From: a virus
IMG/VR virus record: IMGVR_UViG_3300020732_000008
Location: 1 to 64,000 of that record
DNA length: 64,000 nucleotides
Reading direction: 5' to 3' (one strand)
Both the position numbers and the translations under genes were made by a program. The notes beneath the pieces were generated by a model, which saw only the letters and a list, made by a program, of their open reading frames with translations, was not told where the DNA came from and did not search any database. Below are positions 1-7,954 of the stretch, one piece after another. Position 1 is the stretch's first letter, and every line of letters begins with the position of its first letter.

Positions 1-197
1 CGGTCTAAGTAGAAGGCCGCTCTTTTATACGCTTCGGTTTCTGTGTATTCAGGTAATTCTCCAATCTCCCGCGCTATCTGCTCGCCAATCTCGTCACGGA
101 AAGAGCAGTAGCAGTATTTTTCTGTTGGCTTTTTAGGGAAGTAATAAGTGGTTTCAGTCCCACAAGTTTCACATGGTAAATCTTTCAAGTAACTCAC
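1..197 (-). CDS. Zinc-ribbon-like hypothetical protein, cut by the left window edge
   Basis: Open reading frame running off the left edge; at least 65 residues are visible. It starts at a GTG overlapping the stop of the upstream gene in a GTGA junction. Near the N-terminus there is a CETC motif followed about 20 residues later by CYC, which suggests metal binding. The visible C-terminal part (EQIAREIGELP, then an alanine-rich helix) resembles the C-terminal half of the next gene (EQIAQEIEEMP), so the two may be diverged paralogues. Function is not recognised. Confidence 0.6.
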   Translation of the reverse strand, partial: MSYLKDLPCETCGTETTYYFPKKPTEKYCYCSFRDEIGEQIAREIGELPEYTETEAYKRAAFYLD

Positions 198-424
198 TTC
201 TCACCCCTAGCGATAGCGGCGGCTCTACTTCTCACAATTTGCCATGCTTGAACATCACCCAACGGCATTTCCTCAATCTCCTGTGCTATCTGCTCGCGCA
301 ATTCCTTTTCCCATTCTTGCTTTCGGTACACAACTATTTGCTCTACCGCAACTTGATAAACGGGTGATACCATAACCGTCTCGCCATTGTCAGCAGTAAA
401 TTGAGCATAAGTTTTTTCAGTCAT
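194..424 (-). CDS. Hypothetical protein, 76 aa
   Basis: Short protein of unrecognised function. The N-terminal half looks beta-rich and the C-terminal half is a charged helix containing REQIAQEIEEMP followed by an Ala/Arg segment. The same pattern appears in the neighbouring truncated gene at the left edge. Start and stop abut the flanking genes, consistent with one operon. No cysteines, signal peptide or membrane segment are seen. Confidence 0.6.
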   Translation of the reverse strand: MTEKTYAQFTADNGETVMVSPVYQVAVEQIVVYRKQEWEKELREQIAQEIEEMPLGDVQAWQIVRSRAAAIARGEK

Positions 425-712
425 TTACATCACCTCGTCTAATCGTTGGGCTATGTCTAGGTAGGTAGGGCAAGGAAACTTTTGAAGGTATTGACCGTAT
501 TCAGAGTCGTAACCGCAAGCCACACACCCGATGGTTTCATAATTATCTGGCTCACTTGAAGCGCAGTGCAACCCCAACACATCTCGGTTGGCTAGGAGAG
601 AGGCGCGGTATTCGATTTCAGTTTCAATGCCCCAAGCGCAAGGGTTGTTAATCAATTCATTTAATTTGGCGACTCGCTCATCAATCCACGCTATAACTTC
701 ATCGTGTGTCAT
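425..712 (-). CDS. Hypothetical protein with CxxC motif, 95 aa
   Basis: Small protein with an N-terminal helical region (IDERVAKLNELI) and a central CVACGY motif followed by FPCPTYLDIAQRLDE at the C-terminus. A CxxC plus further cysteines suggests a small metal-binding fold, but the family is not recognised. It lies one base from the DUF6378-type gene and is probably co-transcribed with it. Confidence 0.65.
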   Translation of the reverse strand: MTHDEVIAWIDERVAKLNELINNPCAWGIETEIEYRASLLANRDVLGLHCASSEPDNYETIGCVACGYDSEYGQYLQKFPCPTYLDIAQRLDEVM

Positions 713-713
713 C

Positions 714-1232
714 TTATCTTCCTAGAAGTCTATTCAAAGGCTTGCCACAATCAGGGCAGCTACCTCGTGCAACCTTACGTCCAGATTCAGAGATTTTGAC
801 GTATCCGTCTACCATCTCTTTCTTTCCGTTACAGCTAACACAGAAAGCATTGCCGTCATAGGGTTCCTTCTGACGTCGTTCACGTTCTTCAATAACCATT
901 TGAATGGTGCCAAAGTAACCAGCACCATCGACAAGATTGTCACGCTTTGGCATAAATGACTCACGTGCGATTTTGAGACCAACCATTGCTAGTCCCACTT
1001 GTTCTTCTGTGATTTCGATATTGAAAATAACACTCCATATATCAGCAATACGCCTAAAGTTATCGAGAGGATGGTCATACGCCCGGTTCCGATCTCCCGT
1101 GATGAGGCGTTGAGCTTCTTCCAAGACCGTTTCATCATGCTGAGAAGGCTCTGCTACGTGACCGGATACCACTGGTCCCGCTTGTCCGTCTCGTAAGCTC
1201 TCTTGATACCACTTGGGAATTTCGTTCGACAT
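714..1232 (-). CDS. DUF6378-like protein with C-terminal DUF5679-like zinc ribbon
   Basis: 172 residues with two recognisable parts. Residues about 35-115 carry the GDR-x3-Y-x2-P-x2-NF-x2-IA-x2-W pattern and the KIAR...DN-x-VDGAGY segment that I associate with the phage family DUF6378 (function unknown, alpha-helical). Residues about 128-172 carry CVSC then about 25 residues and CPDCG, matching the small DUF5679-type zinc ribbon. The start ATG has a good ribosome binding site (AAGGGCGGAAG). It overlaps the upstream gene by 98 bases. Family assignment is from memory of motif patterns, not from a search. Confidence 0.75.
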   Translation of the reverse strand: MSNEIPKWYQESLRDGQAGPVVSGHVAEPSQHDETVLEEAQRLITGDRNRAYDHPLDNFRRIADIWSVIFNIEITEEQVGLAMVGLKIARESFMPKRDNLVDGAGYFGTIQMVIEERERRQKEPYDGNAFCVSCNGKKEMVDGYVKISESGRKVARGSCPDCGKPLNRLLGR

Positions 1233-1617
1233 CTTCCGCCCTTGTCTCTAGTAGTTTACGAAAAGCATACTTAGTGTCCACATCATTACGCAACTCGATG
1301 GACTGTGGGTCTGAGGCTGCTATTGCTTTTGTGATCGCTACACGATCAGTCTTAGCACCTGTCCAGTTTGACATCTTTACAGATGCTTCCTGCATTTCTA
1401 GTGCACGCTCTGCTTCACGCTCATTAATAACAGAGATAGCCCTGGCACCAGACAGGTAGTCATTCCATTGGGTGAATTGGACGAAGAGGTCCATAAGACC
1501 TTCATCGTCCATCTCACTTATGTCTCTTGGTAAACCTGGGATTGGAAATTCTGGCTTGGAAGCCATAACAATGCCTAGTTGCTTTAATGATTCCACAACT
1601 GATTTAGACAGTGACAC
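1135..1617 (-). CDS. Conserved actinophage-type hypothetical protein, 160 aa
   Basis: Helical, charged protein. I place the start at GTG 1617, which has AAGGGGG five bases upstream and overlaps the end of the previous gene by 14 bases; a longer reading to 1731 would overlap that gene by much more. The segment DDEGLMDLFVQFTQWNDYLS and a C-terminal VSRELTRR are familiar from actinobacteriophage hypothetical proteins, but no function is known to me. The final 98 bases overlap the start of the DUF6378-type gene in another frame. Confidence 0.7.
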   Translation of the reverse strand: MSLSKSVVESLKQLGIVMASKPEFPIPGLPRDISEMDDEGLMDLFVQFTQWNDYLSGARAISVINEREAERALEMQEASVKMSNWTGAKTDRVAITKAIAASDPQSIELRNDVDTKYAFRKLLETRAEDVERNSQVVSRELTRRTSGTSGIRSRSRAFSA

Positions 1618-2128
1618 TTGTACCCCCTTGTGTAGGAAAACTAAAGACTCCGTTAGTAGAGCCGGCAATAACTGTGGTGGTGGTACTTGGATTAGCTGAT
1701 AGCCCAAGGAACTTATTGCGTTCCTTAGCATACTCTTCTATTGTCATATTTCTAATTCTGTCAGCTACAGTCTCCTCAGCTTTACTAAAGAGGCTGGGGT
1801 CTACAGCAATTGGAGGAAGTACAGCCTTATGGCCGCCGCTCCAAAGCTGGTCTACAACAGCCTTAGCAATAGTTACTGAAAGATTCTTATCTTCACAGTC
1901 AGGCAAAAGATCTTGAATCAAGTTTTCAATACTTGATGCAACAGTCTCTTTGTAATCTGAGATGTCTTCTTGAGTGCGAAGAGTCTCAGGTGTCTTTACA
2001 GAAGATGGATAATCAGGAGGTGTAAAGGCCGTATACGCATTCATAATTGCAGAATGCATATTAGCGGTTACAGGTATGCTAACACTGTGATGAGCAACTT
2101 CTTTTGATTTACTCTTCTTCTTTAGCAT
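1604..2128 (-). CDS. Hypothetical protein, 174 aa
   Basis: Start chosen at ATG 2128 (MLKKKSKSKE), which has GGGAGA upstream and overlaps the upstream gene by 20 bases; an open frame extends further upstream to 2257 but would lie inside that gene. The N-terminus is lysine-rich, the middle is helical and acidic, and the C-terminus is Thr/Gly/Val-rich and probably unstructured. No known domain is recognised. Gene order suggests a small early or middle operon next to recombination genes. Confidence 0.65.
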   Translation of the reverse strand: MLKKKSKSKEVAHHSVSIPVTANMHSAIMNAYTAFTPPDYPSSVKTPETLRTQEDISDYKETVASSIENLIQDLLPDCEDKNLSVTIAKAVVDQLWSGGHKAVLPPIAVDPSLFSKAEETVADRIRNMTIEEYAKERNKFLGLSANPSTTTTVIAGSTNGVFSFPTQGGTSVTV

Positions 2129-2432
2129 GCCACTTCTCCCAATATGGAGTGCCGTTCTCATCATAATCTGAGCCAATGGCTCTAAGAACATCCTGGGTAT
2201 ATGGGTCTTCCAGAGCCTGTTCCATTGCAATCTTAACCTTGATGTCTTCAAAGGCAAGGAAGATAATGTTTTGTGCTTCTTTAAGACCCTCTATATAAGA
2301 AGCTAGCTTATCGATCTTAGCTGGATCATCTACATCCTGCCCGTGATCGACGTTGTCGTCAATAACTGATGACAGGACCGTTTGAATGTCCTTCTCAATA
2401 TCTGTTAGGTGTGCTAGTAATGTCTTTTCCAT
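2109..2432 (-). CDS. Acidic helical hypothetical protein, 107 aa
   Basis: Acidic, strongly helical protein with heptad-like leucine and isoleucine spacing over most of its length, ending in KEEE. No enzymatic motifs or cysteines. A GGAGGG ribosome binding site precedes the ATG. The 58-base gap upstream separates it from the nuclease gene. Function unknown. Confidence 0.65.
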   Translation of the reverse strand: MEKTLLAHLTDIEKDIQTVLSSVIDDNVDHGQDVDDPAKIDKLASYIEGLKEAQNIIFLAFEDIKVKIAMEQALEDPYTQDVLRAIGSDYDENGTPYWEKWHAKEEE

Positions 2433-2490
2433 GTTTCCCTCCGTACTGACTTAGCCACTACACCCTACCACATTGGGGTCGGGGATTTTT

Positions 2491-3342
2491 TTATTTAAAC
2501 GGTTCGCACCGTTTACACGACTTTACTGATCCGTAGATAGTACATGCCGGAGGTTTATTATTGCCTACTGCTTTGACTACGTCAAGTGCAGCATCAAAGA
2601 CCGGTTTGATGTGCTCATAGTTGTACTGTACTACGAATTCTTTATAGTCTTGGTCTGCCTTGAGTTCATAGATAAACACAATCTCTTTTGGAGCAGACTC
2701 TATCAGACCTTCTTCAGCCATGAGATGGCACAAGTGTAGGTAGACCTGACCCTGCTTGTAGTGTGACGCTAGGGGTCTACGTACGTTCTTCCAGGCTGTA
2801 AAGATATCCTGAGTCTCAGCAAATAAAGCCGGGTCTTCCATGCGTAGGGTGCCGGCACCGATTGTTTTAATCTCGATTAAGAAGTCATCGCCAAGTCCCT
2901 TGACCCAGCCATCAGCATGCCCTGAAATGCGATGCTTATCACTTATTAGGGGAACTTCATTGTATTCAAGTCCATCTGCCTGGAGGCTATTAGACATGCC
3001 CCAGTTATCTTTAACGCCCCAAGTTCCGTAAAGGACACCCATCTCAGCTAAGTAACCTTGCCACTTAGCGTGGGCTGAATGTCCTTCATCGAAGATTGAC
3101 TGCAACCGTAGAGTGGTCTTATCACGTGTCTCTACGTAGTTGCCCTTTAATGCATGGTAGGCAGCTAGTGCACACCATTCTTTTTTAATAATGTCTGATG
3201 GATGTAGTACATCCTGTCTACGCTCCTCAAATGGACGCATCAGAATGTGACGCTCAACAGCACCGGTCAAACGGGTTTCCCGCTTGTTAGCTTCTAAGAA
3301 CGCTTTAAGATCTTTGTTCTTTACTATTTGGGGCTTTGACAT
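2491..3342 (-). CDS. PD-(D/E)XK nuclease, Cas4/RecB-like
   Basis: Putative exonuclease of about 283 residues. The core reads ISGHADGWV then FLIEIKTIG, matching the catalytic Asp ... Glu-x-Lys arrangement of the RecB/Cas4 nuclease family. An EWCALAAYH segment near the N-terminus supplies one cysteine, and the extreme C-terminus has CTIYG ... CKRC, so the four cysteines expected of a Cas4-type iron-sulfur cluster are present. Such phage enzymes resect DNA ends for RecA-type recombination, which fits the adjacent recA and resolvase genes. The start could also be ATG 3363; neither has a strong ribosome binding site. Confidence 0.75.
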   Translation of the reverse strand: MSKPQIVKNKDLKAFLEANKRETRLTGAVERHILMRPFEERRQDVLHPSDIIKKEWCALAAYHALKGNYVETRDKTTLRLQSIFDEGHSAHAKWQGYLAEMGVLYGTWGVKDNWGMSNSLQADGLEYNEVPLISDKHRISGHADGWVKGLGDDFLIEIKTIGAGTLRMEDPALFAETQDIFTAWKNVRRPLASHYKQGQVYLHLCHLMAEEGLIESAPKEIVFIYELKADQDYKEFVVQYNYEHIKPVFDAALDVVKAVGNNKPPACTIYGSVKSCKRCEPFK

Positions 3343-3652
3343 CGTTTCTATCCAACCATTCATCCAGAGTTAGGCCTTGTTTTTCATACTTGCGCTTTAA
3401 CGCATTACGTTCTCTGTGGGACATGCCCCCAAAGATTCCGTGGAGTTCTTCGTTTACTATAGCTTCTTTTAAGCATTCTCGCTTAACGGGACAGGTTGGG
3501 CGACCGTCTTTACCGTTACATATTGCCTTAGCTTTGTCAGCAATAATCTTGTAGAGCTCTTTGTCTCTTGGTGGAAAGAAGATTTCAGTGTCTTCTCCTT
3601 GACACTTAGCCTCATATCTCCAAGTCCAGGGTTGGGTATCCCTGGCGTTCAA
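3305..3652 (-). CDS. WhiB-like transcription factor (variant Cys spacing)
   Basis: 115 residues. Four cysteines (AKC, then ICNGKDGRPTC, then EC) and the G-I-F-G-G turn followed by a basic helix (SHRERNALKRKYEK) are the hallmarks of WhiB-like proteins, which bind a 4Fe-4S cluster and modulate the sigma factor in Actinobacteria. The middle cysteine pair is C-x8-C rather than the usual C-x2-C. It ends inside the nuclease gene by a short overlap. It probably modulates host or phage transcription; the target cannot be read from sequence. Confidence 0.88.
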   Translation of the reverse strand: MNARDTQPWTWRYEAKCQGEDTEIFFPPRDKELYKIIADKAKAICNGKDGRPTCPVKRECLKEAIVNEELHGIFGGMSHRERNALKRKYEKQGLTLDEWLDRNDVKAPNSKEQRS

Positions 3653-3970
3653 CTATTCTCCTATGATTGAGTTTCTTAGTTCAAAGAAATCTTCCTCTAG
3701 AAGAACTACATAGTTCTCCCCATCTAGGTGTAACCCTAGCACGGGAGTACGACTGTCTAAGATTGCTTCCTTAGTGATCTTTTGAAGAACTTCAGATTTA
3801 ATAGTGACCTGCTTTTTACCAGTCCACTTATGCTCGATTAAGAGCTCATCGTTTCTTACATCGCCTTTTCTGTTCCAGAATGCTCCGGAAGCAGCAGTAC
3901 GACTACCGCCTACAATCTTAGCCAGTCTCTTTTCATGCTTAAGAGACTCCTTCTGACCCTCAGTCTTCAT
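3653..3970 (-). CDS. Putative Holliday-junction-resolvase-like (Hjc/PD-(D/E)XK) endonuclease
   Basis: 105 residues. GGSRTAASGAFWNRKGD followed by ELLIEHKWT fits the small PD-(D/E)XK nucleases related to archaeal Hjc resolvases, with the Asp in GDV and the E-x-K of IEHK as probable catalytic residues. It overlaps the recA gene by 11 bases, and its neighbours are recombination genes, which supports a role in branch processing. Restriction-like or other nuclease activity remains possible. Confidence 0.65.
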   Translation of the reverse strand: MKTEGQKESLKHEKRLAKIVGGSRTAASGAFWNRKGDVRNDELLIEHKWTGKKQVTIKSEVLQKITKEAILDSRTPVLGLHLDGENYVVLLEEDFFELRNSIIGE

Positions 3971-5024
3971 CTTCGACCGCTGGTACTAAGATCTTTGGTT
4001 GATCTTTAAGGGTATCTAGAACAGCCTTACTTAGCTCTTCACTGAGATCAATCTCTTCACGAATAGAATCGATTAGAGCTTGAGCGCCTTGCCATTTACG
4101 ATCGCCATAGTATAACCAACCACCACGACGCTCGACGATCCCATTGAGGATAGACAAAGCAACGATTTCCTTACCCCTATCATACTCTCCTTCTGAGAGT
4201 ACTCCGCCATTGGCAAAGTAGAAGTCCAGGTAAGCGGTCTGTTGAGGTGGGAAAGTCTTATTTTTAATAGTACGGACACGGATGGTCTGGCCTACACGGC
4301 GCTTATCTTGACCTGTTCCGGTCTCTAACCACACATCTCGCTTTACCTCACAACGAATGCTGTAGGCATAGTCCTTGCCCAAGCCACCAGGGGTCGTACG
4401 AGGATCGCCATGCATGACGCCGATCTTCATACGGTACTGGTTAATCATGATCCCTAGTACGGGGCGTTCTTCTTCAACCAAGTCTCTCTTTGTTGCTGAC
4501 GCAACTTTTCTGAAGAACTTGTTGGTGATGAGGGCGCCACGTCCGACTGTGAACTCTTCCATACTCTTTTCGTCCTCGGCACTAGGCACCAAGCCAGGTA
4601 AGCTATCAATGACCACAATGTCGACAGCTTTCGATTCCATGAATTGAATAACCGCATCAAAGGCATCCTCCATACTTGTTGTCTCTACGACAATGACACG
4701 CTTTGTGTCTACTCCGCATATTTCTGCATAGTCTCTATCAAAGTTTTCAGCAGCAATCCATACAGCTGTAAAGTCTGGATTGATTGCCTGGTTTGTTGCA
4801 ATAGTCTTTAGCGCTATGGCTGTCTTACCATGGGAGGCTTCCCCGATAATTTCTACCCAATGATTCATTGGCCAGCCACCACCTAGGACAACATCCAGGG
4901 TGAGTGATCCGGTAGGAATTCTCTTAGGCGTATGGATCTGATCAGCAGTTACTACTGTATTAGCTCCAAGCTTTTTATTGATCTGTGCGACTACCTTAAG
5001 GGCGTCTGAGTTAATTACAGCCAT
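3960..5024 (-). CDS. recA: RecA-like recombinase
   Basis: 354 residues with a clear RecA core. Walker A is GEASHGKT at residues 61-68, Walker B is VDIVVIDSLPG near 134-145, and the DNA-binding loop region reads INQYRMKIGVMHGDPRTTPGG near 195-215, closely matching the NQ-R-KIG-GDP-TTPGG pattern of bacterial RecA. The C-terminal acidic tail (VEDED) is also typical. Expected role: strand exchange in phage recombination and replication restart. It is immediately followed by the Hjc-like nuclease. Confidence 0.93.
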   Translation of the reverse strand: MAVINSDALKVVAQINKKLGANTVVTADQIHTPKRIPTGSLTLDVVLGGGWPMNHWVEIIGEASHGKTAIALKTIATNQAINPDFTAVWIAAENFDRDYAEICGVDTKRVIVVETTSMEDAFDAVIQFMESKAVDIVVIDSLPGLVPSAEDEKSMEEFTVGRGALITNKFFRKVASATKRDLVEEERPVLGIMINQYRMKIGVMHGDPRTTPGGLGKDYAYSIRCEVKRDVWLETGTGQDKRRVGQTIRVRTIKNKTFPPQQTAYLDFYFANGGVLSEGEYDRGKEIVALSILNGIVERRGGWLYYGDRKWQGAQALIDSIREEIDLSEELSKAVLDTLKDQPKILVPAVEDED

Positions 5025-5446
5025 TATCCGATCCGATCTACGATTACGTTAGGTTGAAATCCACCAGATTGTCCTACTTGTTTAGCAGGTGTTGCAGTGC
5101 CAGCACTAGATCCTCCGGTGCTTATAGCGCCGCTGCCTGTTTGCATCTTGGGGTAGCCACAATCGTAGCAACGGTAGACTTCAAACATTCCACCTTGGTT
5201 AGATTGAGTTCCCACCTTCATGTAGTTACCGCTGTTGCATTCAGGGCAACGACTGGCACCACGTGTGCTTTGAGCCTTTGCTTGAGCGTTCACCACAGTT
5301 TGATCTTGATTAGGATCATAGTTAACCGGAGTAATTGCTTGACCACCGTACACATATGTATTGGGTACTGGTGGAGCTACGGGAGCCGTAGAAGGAGCAG
5401 CCTGTGGTTGCCCTAATTTACGTGAATACCAATCTGCGTTACTCAT
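5024..5446 (-). CDS. Zinc-ribbon hypothetical protein, 140 aa
   Basis: The N-terminal third is Pro/Ala-rich and probably disordered. A single zinc ribbon follows (CPECNSGNY, then CYDCGYP about 22 residues later), then a Gly/Ser/Thr-rich tail. The stop overlaps the recA start. Such ribbons often mediate nucleic-acid or protein contacts, and the operon position points to recombination or replication, but no specific function is known. Confidence 0.7.
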   Translation of the reverse strand: MSNADWYSRKLGQPQAAPSTAPVAPPVPNTYVYGGQAITPVNYDPNQDQTVVNAQAKAQSTRGASRCPECNSGNYMKVGTQSNQGGMFEVYRCYDCGYPKMQTGSGAISTGGSSAGTATPAKQVGQSGGFQPNVIVDRIG

Positions 5447-5876
5447 GATTGTGTTCCTCTTCTTTAACGTTGCAGTCTAGTAAGTCTAGATTAATAAGTG
5501 TTGCGATGCAAGACACCGAAGCTGATAAGGAAATGGTTTTAAATAGATCAGCAAGATCTTCAAAGTTATCTGCATCAATAAGACTGTTCATTCCCTCTTC
5601 TTTAGCTTGAATAATATAAGCAGAGGCTGAAATGCGTGCAGACATATCTGCATGAGAGTTAATGAGAGGTATCAAGGCAGAGAACTTACGAATACGTTCA
5701 GAACTATCTCGTTCTTCCATCTCTGATACTTCTTTTGAGATTGGAGATAGACCCATCATCTCTGCGATCTCTTCAGCTTGATCGTCAAAGACAGAATCGT
5801 AGATAGCTTGGCGCATCAATACAGGTAAAGATACGTTAACTATGTTCATCTTCCTTGGTTTTTTACGCTTAAACAT
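5439..5876 (-). CDS. Hypothetical protein, 145 aa
   Basis: I place the start at ATG 5876 (MFKRKKPRKM), just inside the end of the polymerase gene, with GAGAGGCCAAGG upstream; a longer frame exists to 5918. The N-terminus is very basic, the remainder helical and acidic with a few cysteines near the C-terminus and a His-rich end (EEEHNHE). No domain recognised. It lies between polA and the zinc-ribbon gene in one run of overlapping genes. Confidence 0.6.
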   Translation of the reverse strand: MFKRKKPRKMNIVNVSLPVLMRQAIYDSVFDDQAEEIAEMMGLSPISKEVSEMEERDSSERIRKFSALIPLINSHADMSARISASAYIIQAKEEGMNSLIDADNFEDLADLFKTISLSASVSCIATLINLDLLDCNVKEEEHNHE

Positions 5877-7854
5877 CCTTGGCCTCTCCCCATCGGGACA
5901 CAATCTTAACATCGGCAATCATAGGAATGGACAGAGCATTAATGCCTTCCATTGCCTCACGAATAGCCTCAGCTGTCTCCTCCGCTAAATTATCTGGGGT
6001 AACTGTAACCAGTTCATCGTGCACAGTCAAAATCAGACTAGCCCCATCTGGGATTAAGTTTCTAGCACGAACCATGGCTACCTTTATAAGGTCAGCTGAA
6101 GATCCTTGGATGACTGTGTTGAATGCCTGACGCTCGGCCTTAGCCTTTAAGCCCATCTCCCTAGAACGTAGGTTAGGAAGGTAACGCTTGCGTCCCAGCA
6201 TGGTCACCACGTACGGCACCGGGGTGCGTACCTTGGCTTCCTGGATGATCTTACGCTTGTAGCGTGTGACTGATGGGAATTTGGCAGCAAACTCATCAAG
6301 GAGCTCTCTAGCACGCTCTAGAGTACATCCAATGGATGCGGAGATCTTTTCAGGTCCAACACCATAGGCTACGGATAGAAGCAGTTCCTTACCACCGGCA
6401 CGATCAATGCCCATTGTGTCACCAATGGCTGTGTACAAGTCTTCCTTGTCTACGTATGCCTGGCACATGATTCGATCCTTACTAAAGGATGCGATAACAC
6501 GGGGTTCAATCTGTGAGTAGTCGGCTACTACTAGCTTGTGACCTGGGGGTGCCACGAATAAATTACGAACAGCCTTACCGTTTTTGGTACGTGGATTAGG
6601 CACGTTCTGTAGGTTGGGGTTACGACTAGAGAAACGTCCGGTCTCTGTGCCGTACTGAATGAAGTCGGTATGCACCTTACCCTTATAAAGGATGCTCTCC
6701 CTTGCTACGGTCTTGCTCTTACCAAGTAAGGTTCTGGTTACAGACCCACCCTGATAAGGCATAACGTAAGTGGTCATCAGCTTATTTAAATCCTGGTAGT
6801 TAAGCAGCTCATCAACAAGCTCATCACGACCACGTAGATATTCCATAGCATCTTGTGCCACAGAGTAATCCTTCACCGTGGTTGGTTTACCCTCTTGATG
6901 GCGCTTCTGTCCTGCAGGAGTCATCTTCTTAGGCTTGATACCTCTACCGCCCTCTTTCTTAGGGGTAAATAGGATGGCCTGCTTTTCAGGTACTGAGTTA
7001 AGGTTGAATGGGCGACCGGCAAGCTTAAAGATATTTGCCTTTGTCTCTTCAAGTTGATGTTCAATATCGATCTTAAGTTGAGCTAGCTGTGCTAGATCAA
7101 TGTCTGCACCACGTAGCTCCATCTCAGAGATAACCTGGAGTACATCCATCTCTAAGTTAAATACTCCTTGGACCTTTTCATCTTTGATCTTTTGTTCATA
7201 AACCTTGTATAGCTTCCAGGTCCACTCAGCATCGAGGCCAGCGTATGTTGCCACCTCATCAAAGGAATACTTCTCAATCTCTTTACCAACACCCTTAACC
7301 ATCTCGTAGCCAAGTTCACGCTTAAGGCAGTCATCAAGACCAAGAGAGTGACGTTGTTGGTTATCTAAAATGAAAGCAGCATTTAAAGTACAGAAGTAGG
7401 TAGGCTCAGGTAGTCCACCAATGTACTTAGCAACACTTTGTAAATCGAACTTAAGGTTATGCCCAACTTTCTTTACCTTAGGGTCCTTAAGTAAAGGCTT
7501 AAGCGCCTTGAATACTTCTCCAGGGGTTAGCTGTTCTGGTGCTTCACCAAAGACTTTAACACCTTTCTTTTCATCCTTACTGTAATCATCAGGACGTAGC
7601 TCTTGACCCTTAGCCAAACGACGCTGGCCTGCAATAAGAAGTGGGTAGTCAGTCCTAATGTACTCACCATTAGGGTGTCCCATAGGAATTACATCGGTGC
7701 GATCTTCTGTTGCTAGAGCAATCCATACGACTTGATTACGTCGTGGATCTCCTCGGTAGTCGCCCATGGTTTCAACGTCATATACAAATGCGTCTACTTT
7801 TGAATAAGCTTTTACTACTTCATCAAGCTGTGCTTGAGTTTTTATTACCCTCAT
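5869..7854 (-). CDS. polA: Family A DNA polymerase with 3'-5' exonuclease domain
   Basis: 661 residues. The exonuclease domain shows YDVETMGDY near residue 25 (Asp and Glu metal ligands), GHNLKFDL and a later YAGLDAEWTWKLY. The polymerase domain shows motif A VVADYSQIEPRV near 441, the O-helix RAGGKELLLSVAYG near 484-497, and motif C VHDEL near 609. No 5' nuclease domain is present. At the position matching E. coli Phe762 (four residues after the conserved Lys) the residue is Leu, a class noted in viral polymerases and sometimes linked with slower or temperate life styles. It is the likely phage replicative polymerase. Paired hairpins lie just upstream. Confidence 0.96.
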   Translation of the reverse strand: MRVIKTQAQLDEVVKAYSKVDAFVYDVETMGDYRGDPRRNQVVWIALATEDRTDVIPMGHPNGEYIRTDYPLLIAGQRRLAKGQELRPDDYSKDEKKGVKVFGEAPEQLTPGEVFKALKPLLKDPKVKKVGHNLKFDLQSVAKYIGGLPEPTYFCTLNAAFILDNQQRHSLGLDDCLKRELGYEMVKGVGKEIEKYSFDEVATYAGLDAEWTWKLYKVYEQKIKDEKVQGVFNLEMDVLQVISEMELRGADIDLAQLAQLKIDIEHQLEETKANIFKLAGRPFNLNSVPEKQAILFTPKKEGGRGIKPKKMTPAGQKRHQEGKPTTVKDYSVAQDAMEYLRGRDELVDELLNYQDLNKLMTTYVMPYQGGSVTRTLLGKSKTVARESILYKGKVHTDFIQYGTETGRFSSRNPNLQNVPNPRTKNGKAVRNLFVAPPGHKLVVADYSQIEPRVIASFSKDRIMCQAYVDKEDLYTAIGDTMGIDRAGGKELLLSVAYGVGPEKISASIGCTLERARELLDEFAAKFPSVTRYKRKIIQEAKVRTPVPYVVTMLGRKRYLPNLRSREMGLKAKAERQAFNTVIQGSSADLIKVAMVRARNLIPDGASLILTVHDELVTVTPDNLAEETAEAIREAMEGINALSIPMIADVKIVSRWGEAKDV

Positions 7855-7881
7855 TTTTTGCTTCCCTATCTGTTAGTGCTC

Positions 7882-7939
7882 CCCCTTAGCAAAGTGTTAA
7901 GGGGACCTAGGAAAAAGGAGGAGGGAAAACCTAGGTCCC
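7882..7939 (-). promoter_or_regulatory. Two overlapping inverted repeats upstream of polA
   Basis: In the 100-base gap before polA, a perfect 10-bp inverted repeat (GGGACCTAGG at 7902-7911 with CCTAGGTCCC at 7930-7939) is followed, on the transcribed strand, by a 7-bp repeat (CCCCTTA at 7882-7888 with TAAGGGG at 7898-7904). The two share bases 7902-7904, so in RNA they cannot both form completely. No T-run follows, so neither looks like a plain terminator. A translational or attenuation switch, RNA processing site or protein operator are possible. Confidence 0.5.
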
Positions 7940-7954
7940 GTTAACTATTGGGGA

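Noticed and set aside
2433-2490. Possible terminator in the gap between the nuclease and the 107-residue gene
   Set aside because: The T-run is on the plus strand while all genes are on the minus strand, and no stable stem precedes it in either direction.
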